Shown here piece after piece: positions 13,822 through 18,458 of a stretch of DNA of 18,458 nucleotides. Made by a program: the position numbers and the translations under genes. Below the pieces are notes generated by a model, which saw only the letters and a list, made by a program, of their open reading frames with translations, was not told the origin of the DNA and searched no databases. Numbering within the stretch: the first letter of the stretch is position 1; every line of letters begins with the position of its first letter. This DNA is from an uncultured Marinosulfonomonas sp. (GTDB taxonomy: Bacteria; Pseudomonadota; Alphaproteobacteria; Rhodobacterales; Rhodobacteraceae), in NCBI GenBank assembly GCA_947311455.1, contig CAMZKY010000036.1, positions 1 to 18,458 on the forward strand. The letters run 5' to 3'.

Positions 13822-14715
13822 ATGACAAAAACAGATGAAATCCTTTGTATCGGCAGCGTTCTTTGGGATGTGATTGGCCGCTCCGCCAGCCATATGAAAG
13901 TCGGCTCTGACGTGCCGGGCCGCATCATTCGCTTGCCCGGTGGCGTGGCGATGAATATCGCCATGACGCTGCGCCGTTTTGGTTTGGCTCCGGCGCTTCT
14001 TACCACCATAGGAAAAGATGCCGAGGGGATCGAGCTGATCAATGCCTGTCAATCGATGGGAATGAACACTGATTTCATTTATATCTCGGAAGATTTGCCA
14101 ACCGATAAATATATGGCGGTCGAAGGCGCAAATGGCTTGATTGCCGCGATTGCAGACGCGCATTCCCTTGAGGCGGCTGGGTCAAAAATACTTGCCGCAC
14201 TACAAGACGGACGATTAGGGGACAACGAAAATCCTTATGACGGGATCATTGCGCTGGATGGAAATCTAACCATCACCTTACTTGAAGAAATTTCCAATAG
14301 CCCCTATTTCGCCAAAGCAGATCTAAGGGTCGCGCCCGCATCCCCCGGCAAAGCCGAGCGTCTTTCGGCCCTGCTTACCCATCCAAATGCCACGCTTTAT
14401 GTGAATTTGGAAGAGGCCGGATTGCTGTGCCAAAGACAATTCGAAAGCTCCCAAAAAGCCGCCAAAGCCCTGATTGAAAAAGGCGCAAATCGGGTTTTGG
14501 TTACGGATGGTGGAAAATCTGCATCCATTGGCACCAGCTCTGGTGTCTCGACGCAAAAGCCACCCGAAGTATTGGTCACGCGTGTGACAGGTGCCGGCGA
14601 TACATTTATGGCCGCGCATATTGCCGCGGAACTGCGTGGCGAAGCCGAAGAATTTGCGCTTAAACGCGCCCTAGAAGCCGCTGCAACATTTGTTTCAGGA
14701 GAAACGCCTTTATGA
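13822..14715 (+). CDS. psuK: Pseudouridine kinase, PfkB family
   Basis: PsuK phosphorylates pseudouridine to pseudouridine 5'-phosphate in the cytoplasm. The 297-residue protein has the ribokinase/PfkB fold: an N-terminal ILCIGSVLWDVIGRSAS, the first PfkB signature region with the substrate-binding GGVAMNIAMTLRRFG (about residues 40-54), and the C-terminal signature VTGAGDTFMAAHIAAEL with the catalytic Asp and anion-hole Gly-Ala-Gly (about residues 256-272). The fold alone gives only a sugar or nucleoside kinase. The specific call rests on the psuG gene directly downstream, whose ATG overlaps the psuK stop (ATGA), showing translational coupling. No strong Shine-Dalgarno sequence precedes the ATG at 13822; a four-codon ATG frame (13811-13825) overlaps it. 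Confidence 0.88.
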   Translation: MTKTDEILCIGSVLWDVIGRSASHMKVGSDVPGRIIRLPGGVAMNIAMTLRRFGLAPALLTTIGKDAEGIELINACQSMGMNTDFIYISEDLPTDKYMAVEGANGLIAAIADAHSLEAAGSKILAALQDGRLGDNENPYDGIIALDGNLTITLLEEISNSPYFAKADLRVAPASPGKAERLSALLTHPNATLYVNLEEAGLLCQRQFESSQKAAKALIEKGANRVLVTDGGKSASIGTSSGVSTQKPPEVLVTRVTGAGDTFMAAHIAAELRGEAEEFALKRALEAAATFVSGETPL

Positions 14716-15620
14716 CACTCGAAATCAGGTTTTCCCCCGAAGTAAAGCACGCACGCGACATTGGCCTGCCCATCGTTGCGTTGGAAAGCACAATCATCAC
14801 CCATGGCATGCCGTATCCCCAAAACGTGGAAACAGCCCGCAAAGTAGAAGCCTGCGTTCGTAAAAACAGCGCAATTCCGGCGACGATCGCGATCCTTGAT
14901 GGCGCTTTACATGTCGGGTTGACGGATGATCAGCTTGAAACCCTTGGCCAAGCCAAAAATGTTGCCAAGCTCTCGCGCGCTGATTTTGCTGCCTGTCTGG
15001 CAACGGGCGGCACAGGGGCCACCACCGTGGCCGCAACAATGATTGCAGCACATTTGGCCGATATTCGGGTTTTTGCCACAGGTGGAATTGGCGGTGTGCA
15101 TCGCGGGGCTGAAAACAGTTTTGATATATCTGCCGATTTGGCCGAGCTTGCCCATACACCCGTTACCGTTGTTGCAGCGGGGGCCAAAGCAATTTTGGAC
15201 ATCCCTAAAACGCTGGAAGTGTTAGAAACCTACGGGGTGCCGGTAATCACCTTTGGCCAAGACGATTTCCCTGCTTTTTGGTCACGGTCTTGCGGCTTGG
15301 CCTCGCCTATTCGAATGGATCACGCGGCCCAAATCGCCCGCGCGGCAAAGCTTCGTGCACAAATGGGCATTCCTGGCGGGCAACTGGTGGCAAATCCGAT
15401 CCCGAAAGATGCCGAAATCCCAAATGCAGTATTGGCACCAATCATTGAACAGGCTTTAAATGATGCGTACGCCCAAGGTGTTTCGGCAAAGAATGTTACA
15501 CCGTTTCTGTTACAGCGCATTTTTGAGCTTACAGACGGAGAATCGTTGGCTGCCAATATTTCTTTGGTTTTAAACAACGCTAAATTGGCCAGTCAAATTG
15601 CGGTTGAACTTGCTGTTTAG
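14712..15620 (+). CDS. psuG: Pseudouridine-5'-phosphate glycosidase
   Basis: PsuG splits the C-C glycosidic bond of pseudouridine 5'-phosphate, yielding uracil and ribose 5-phosphate, so that the modified nucleoside from RNA turnover can be reused. The 302-residue protein has all main family segments: IVALESTIITHGMPYPQNVE with the catalytic Glu, AKNVAKLSRAD with a conserved Lys, CLATGGTGATTVAATM, FATGGIGGVHRGAENSFDIS with the metal-binding Asp, VAAGAKAILDIPKTLE with the Lys known in E. coli PsuG to form an imine with the ribose, and GQLVANPIP with the conserved Asn. The ATG overlaps the psuK stop; GGAG in the end of psuK serves as ribosome binding site. The 118 bases after its stop show no clear terminator. 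Confidence 0.95.
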   Translation: MTLEIRFSPEVKHARDIGLPIVALESTIITHGMPYPQNVETARKVEACVRKNSAIPATIAILDGALHVGLTDDQLETLGQAKNVAKLSRADFAACLATGGTGATTVAATMIAAHLADIRVFATGGIGGVHRGAENSFDISADLAELAHTPVTVVAAGAKAILDIPKTLEVLETYGVPVITFGQDDFPAFWSRSCGLASPIRMDHAAQIARAAKLRAQMGIPGGQLVANPIPKDAEIPNAVLAPIIEQALNDAYAQGVSAKNVTPFLLQRIFELTDGESLAANISLVLNNAKLASQIAVELAV

Positions 15621-15738
15621 AAAAACATTCCGCAGGCACTCAGCAATAACACGCAAATATGAGTATTTTTTGGTTAGGGTTATTGTGTCATAGGGTGAGA
15701 CTCCTTACATGTGTCGCGGTAATTTAGGTATTGAATTC

Positions 15739-16473
15739 ATGACAAAAAAGCCCCTTTTGGAACATCCCGAGCGCCGCCGCCGTAGCTGGTTTGGTGGTTT
15801 CCGCACCAATTTTTTCACCGGATTGGTGGTTGTTGCCCCGATTGGCATGACACTTTGGCTGATTTGGACAGTAACTGGCTGGATTGATAGCTGAGTGCGT
15901 CCGTTTATACCGCAACGGGTTTTTGATTTGGTACCTGAGTTGTTCGCCACAGAGGCCGAAGGTGGCTATAGCCTGATTGATTTGCGCGGTGTCGGGGTGA
16001 TTATCTTTTTGATTTTCACCGTGATCGTTGGCTGGATGGCCAAAGGCATTTTAGGGCGCTCGCTGTTGTCTTGGGGCGAAGGTATGGTTGACCGGATGCC
16101 TGTTGTACGTTCAATTTATAACGGTTTGAAACAAATTGCCGAAACGGTTTTTGCTCAGTCTGAAACATCGTTTGATAAGGCTTGTTTGGTTGAATATCCC
16201 CGCAAGGGCATTTGGGCGATTGCATTTATTTCCACCACGGCCAAAGGCGAAATCAATGCTAAAATCCCCGTGAATGAAGGCATCATTTCGGTGTTTTTGC
16301 CAACCACCCCGAACCCGACATCCGGTTTTTTGCTGTTTGTCCCTAAAAGTGACGTGATCGAGCTGGATATGACAGTCGAAGACGCGGCAAAATTGGTGAT
16401 TTCGGCAGGGTTGGTTTACCCCAACAGCAAAGATCCAAGCCAACCTGCAAAAATCGAAGACAAACCCCACTAA
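15739..16473 (+). pseudogene. DUF502 membrane protein interrupted by an in-frame TGA
   Basis: The reading frame encodes a DUF502-family protein of unknown function, 244 codons long, with one in-frame TGA at codon 52 (15892-15894). Before it, MTKKPLLEHPERRRRSWFGG leads into the first transmembrane helix (FFTGLVVVAPIGMTLWLIW) and GWIDS. After it, the same frame continues without a shift through VRPFIPQRV, the second helix (VGVIIFLIFTVIVGWMAKG), and the conserved RMPVVRSIYNGLKQIAETVF and GFLLFVPKSDVIELDM segments. Relatives, from memory, have an aromatic residue at the TGA position, so one G-to-A change in TGG would explain it. A GTG follows the TGA immediately and could allow re-initiation of a 192-residue second part. 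TGA is a normal stop elsewhere here (psuK). Start at 15739 is by family likeness; no strong ribosome site. Its stop overlaps the convergent dehydrogenase stop by four bases. Confidence 0.78.
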
Positions 16474-18458
16474 GGCTGATAGTTTTCGCGTAAGAACGGC
16501 ACATCACGAGGGGGGGCGCCCTCTAACTCCTGCGCATATTGATGGCCCGAATATACGGCCATCGCAATTGTGCCCGGGGCATAACAATCACCGATTTTGG
16601 TGGCTGAAATGATCCCCAGGTCTTTGAATTTTGGCTGATTTTCGACCACCTCGTTAAACAATCCATCGGTTGGAATACGGGTGGTCACTGGAATCACTTT
16701 ATCCGCCCCGATTTTCTGTTCTTTGCCTGTGTAGGTGCAAGCCAAAGTCACATCACCATCACCAACAGACACCAAATTATGCGCGCAGATTATTTTGATG
16801 CCTTTTTCAATCAGTTGTTTTTGAATGCGGTGTTGTTCCATAGTAAGCGCCGCCCATTCCGACACCATATCGGACGGGGTAACCAGGGTAACGTTGTGGC
16901 CATGATCGGCAAGGCGTTCCGCGATGACACTGGCCATATAATAGTGATCATCATCATAAATAACGATATCGCCCGTGGTTTTGCCACCAACCAGAATGTA
17001 ATCCGGTGAAATCAGTTTCGTAAGTTTGGTCTCGGTCAATGGCTTCAGGATGCTGCGCCCTACCCCATCAGCCCGCCATTTCGCCCCTTGAGCAAAGACA
17101 AAATGCTCGGCGGGGAATTCCATAACATCCTCAATACGCAGGAAACTTTTGGTATAGGCCTTTACGTTGGGCATTTGTTCGATCTTATGCAAACGGTGGT
17201 CAATCACCCGTTTCCATTCGCTTAACCCGGGCATTTTGGCCTCGTGCAGCACACGCCCGCCAAATTCCTGCGCCCCTTCGGCGAGCGTAACATCATATCC
17301 ACGTTTCCCAAGCGATAGCGCCGCCTCAAGCCCTGAAGGGCCACTGCCAATGACCAGCACGGCATTGTCGGATGTTTTGGGGGCGATAATTTCGGGATGC
17401 CAGCCTTTGCGGTATTCTTCGCCCATGGTTGGGTTTTGGGTACAGCGAATGGGGGTGGCCATGTAATCGCCCATCACGCAGATATTACAGCCGATACATT
17501 CACGGATATCGTCCTGATTGCCATCGCGGATTTTATTGGGCAAAAACGGATCGGCAATCGAGGGCCGCGCCGCGCCAATCAGATCAAGCACCCCGCGTTT
17601 GATTTGTGACACCATGGTGTCGGGCGAGGTAAACCGCCCCACACCGACAACGGGTTTGTTTGTCACTTGCTTTACAAATCGTACATAATCTTCCTGCGCG
17701 CCCTCACGGCCAAAACGCGAAGGCAGGGTGTCATTGGCCCACCCCGCCACGTTTACGTCCCACAAATCAGGGATATCGGCCAGCATTTCAACGATTTCCT
17801 TGCCTTCCACATCCCACCGCATGCCGTCAACGCCCATCAGCTCGTCCACAGCAAACCGGAACGGCACCGCGCAGGTGTCGCCCACGGCATCGATGGTTTC
17901 TTCAAGGATTTCACGGGTCAGGCGCACACGGTTTTCAAGGCTGCCGCCGTATTCATCCATACGCTGATTGTAACGGGGCAGCATGAAATGCATCAGCACG
18001 GTCATGTTGTGGCCCGCATAGGTATAGATCAAATCATATCCCGCGCGTTTGGCCCGCAGCGCCGCATCACGGTGCCAGCGGCGCAGATCACGGATGTCTT
18101 GCTTGTCCATGGCGCGGGCCTGAAACGGGTGGCGTGACAGGGTGGCCATATTGCTGGGTGCAATCGGGGCCATGCGGGAAAAATAATTGCCCACATTGGG
18201 GCCGTTATGCACCAGTTCAATCCCCGCAAGCCCGCCATGGTCATGCACTGCATCGGTCATGCGCTGGTGGGTGGGCAGATCGCTATCATCCCAAAGGCGC
18301 ATCAGGGAGCCGGGGGAAAGATCACTGCTGGGATGTATTTCGGCCTCCTCGGTGCAGACCACGCCCCAGCCGCCTTCGGCCTTGATTCCACGCATTTTGG
18401 CCATGGCTTGGGGAAATCTGTGGCCCATGCCGTTGCACTGGGGCACCTGATAGAATCG
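16470..18458 (-). CDS. Trimethylamine dehydrogenase/DgcA-family flavin 4Fe-4S dehydrogenase, N-terminus beyond right edge
   Basis: This 662-residue partial protein has the three-part layout of trimethylamine dehydrogenase. An FMN-binding TIM barrel (visible residues 1-340) is followed by the 4Fe-4S cluster site CIGCNICVMGDYMATPIRC and by FAD/ADP-binding-like domains (VLVIGSGPSGLEAAL and the later GDIVIYDDDHYYMA). It starts at the edge with RFYQVPQCNGMG; the Cys matches Cys30, which binds FMN covalently. The catalytic Tyr/His/Asp triad appears kept (YAGH and WAND). Of the aromatic bowl that holds trimethylammonium, Trp264 remains, but Tyr60 and Trp355 are replaced by Glu and Asp. It is therefore probably not a trimethylamine enzyme. 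Demethylation of a charged methylated amine such as dimethylglycine or N-methylproline (DgcA-like) is more likely. About 20 N-terminal residues lie outside the window. Confidence 0.9.
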   Translation of the reverse strand, partial: RFYQVPQCNGMGHRFPQAMAKMRGIKAEGGWGVVCTEEAEIHPSSDLSPGSLMRLWDDSDLPTHQRMTDAVHDHGGLAGIELVHNGPNVGNYFSRMAPIAPSNMATLSRHPFQARAMDKQDIRDLRRWHRDAALRAKRAGYDLIYTYAGHNMTVLMHFMLPRYNQRMDEYGGSLENRVRLTREILEETIDAVGDTCAVPFRFAVDELMGVDGMRWDVEGKEIVEMLADIPDLWDVNVAGWANDTLPSRFGREGAQEDYVRFVKQVTNKPVVGVGRFTSPDTMVSQIKRGVLDLIGAARPSIADPFLPNKIRDGNQDDIRECIGCNICVMGDYMATPIRCTQNPTMGEEYRKGWHPEIIAPKTSDNAVLVIGSGPSGLEAALSLGKRGYDVTLAEGAQEFGGRVLHEAKMPGLSEWKRVIDHRLHKIEQMPNVKAYTKSFLRIEDVMEFPAEHFVFAQGAKWRADGVGRSILKPLTETKLTKLISPDYILVGGKTTGDIVIYDDDHYYMASVIAERLADHGHNVTLVTPSDMVSEWAALTMEQHRIQKQLIEKGIKIICAHNLVSVGDGDVTLACTYTGKEQKIGADKVIPVTTRIPTDGLFNEVVENQPKFKDLGIISATKIGDCYAPGTIAMAVYSGHQYAQELEGAPPRDVPFLRENYQP

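Noticed and set aside
13811..13825. Four-codon frame (ATG to TGA) overlapping the psuK start
   Set aside because: It could be a leader peptide, but it has no ribosome binding site and such a short overlap arises easily by chance.
15644..15685. CAATAAC/GTTATTG inverted repeat after psuG as a terminator
   Set aside because: The arms are only seven A+T-rich bases with a 28-base loop and no following T run.

Overview
The window is a chromosomal segment of an alphaproteobacterium, most likely a marine Rhodobacterales (Roseobacter-type) species with moderate G+C content. I base this on protein style and on gene order familiar from that group: a 47-residue membrane protein beside tkt, and a coiled-coil gene directly ahead of zapA, divergent from tkt. 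I did no database search, so family calls rest on motifs and remembered homologues.

Left part (1-4307), mostly housekeeping. It holds the 5' part of a membrane protein running off the left edge, coaD (coenzyme A synthesis), a very small membrane protein whose stop overlaps the coaD stop, tkt (transketolase), then a coiled-coil protein and zapA (cell division) read divergently from tkt.

Middle-left (4308-7676), visibly richer in A+T than its flanks and accessory in character. It holds a doubtful open frame that continues the zapA frame past its stop, a FAD-dependent amine/amino-acid oxidoreductase, and divergently aroQ (type II dehydroquinase) packed against an orphan LuxR-type regulator. A gene-free 368-base stretch follows. 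It carries several strong hairpins and ends in a terminator-like hairpin, and looks like an undescribed small RNA.

Mercury locus (7677-9707). merA and merR are divergent around a textbook MerR operator/promoter with a 19-base spacer. Between the operator and merA lies a 39-codon frame resembling the beginning and end of the mercury transporter MerF with the middle missing. An 11-base tandem repeat follows merR.

Right part (9874-18458). rpsB-tsf (ribosomal protein S2 and EF-Ts) has a clear promoter, a structured leader and a strong terminator. A HupE/UreJ-type membrane protein and a DUF4198-type secreted protein start head to head with overlapping 5' coding ends. Next come psuK-psuG, a translationally coupled pair for pseudouridine breakdown, and a DUF502 membrane protein interrupted by one in-frame TGA. 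Last is a large flavin/4Fe-4S dehydrogenase of the trimethylamine dehydrogenase/DgcA family, running off the right edge.

The points most worth a second look are the structured RNA candidate, the TGA-interrupted DUF502 gene, the deleted MerF remnant, the head-to-head overlapping starts, and the orphan LuxR regulator with a palindrome over the putative aroQ promoter. I did not find a complete new multi-gene system.
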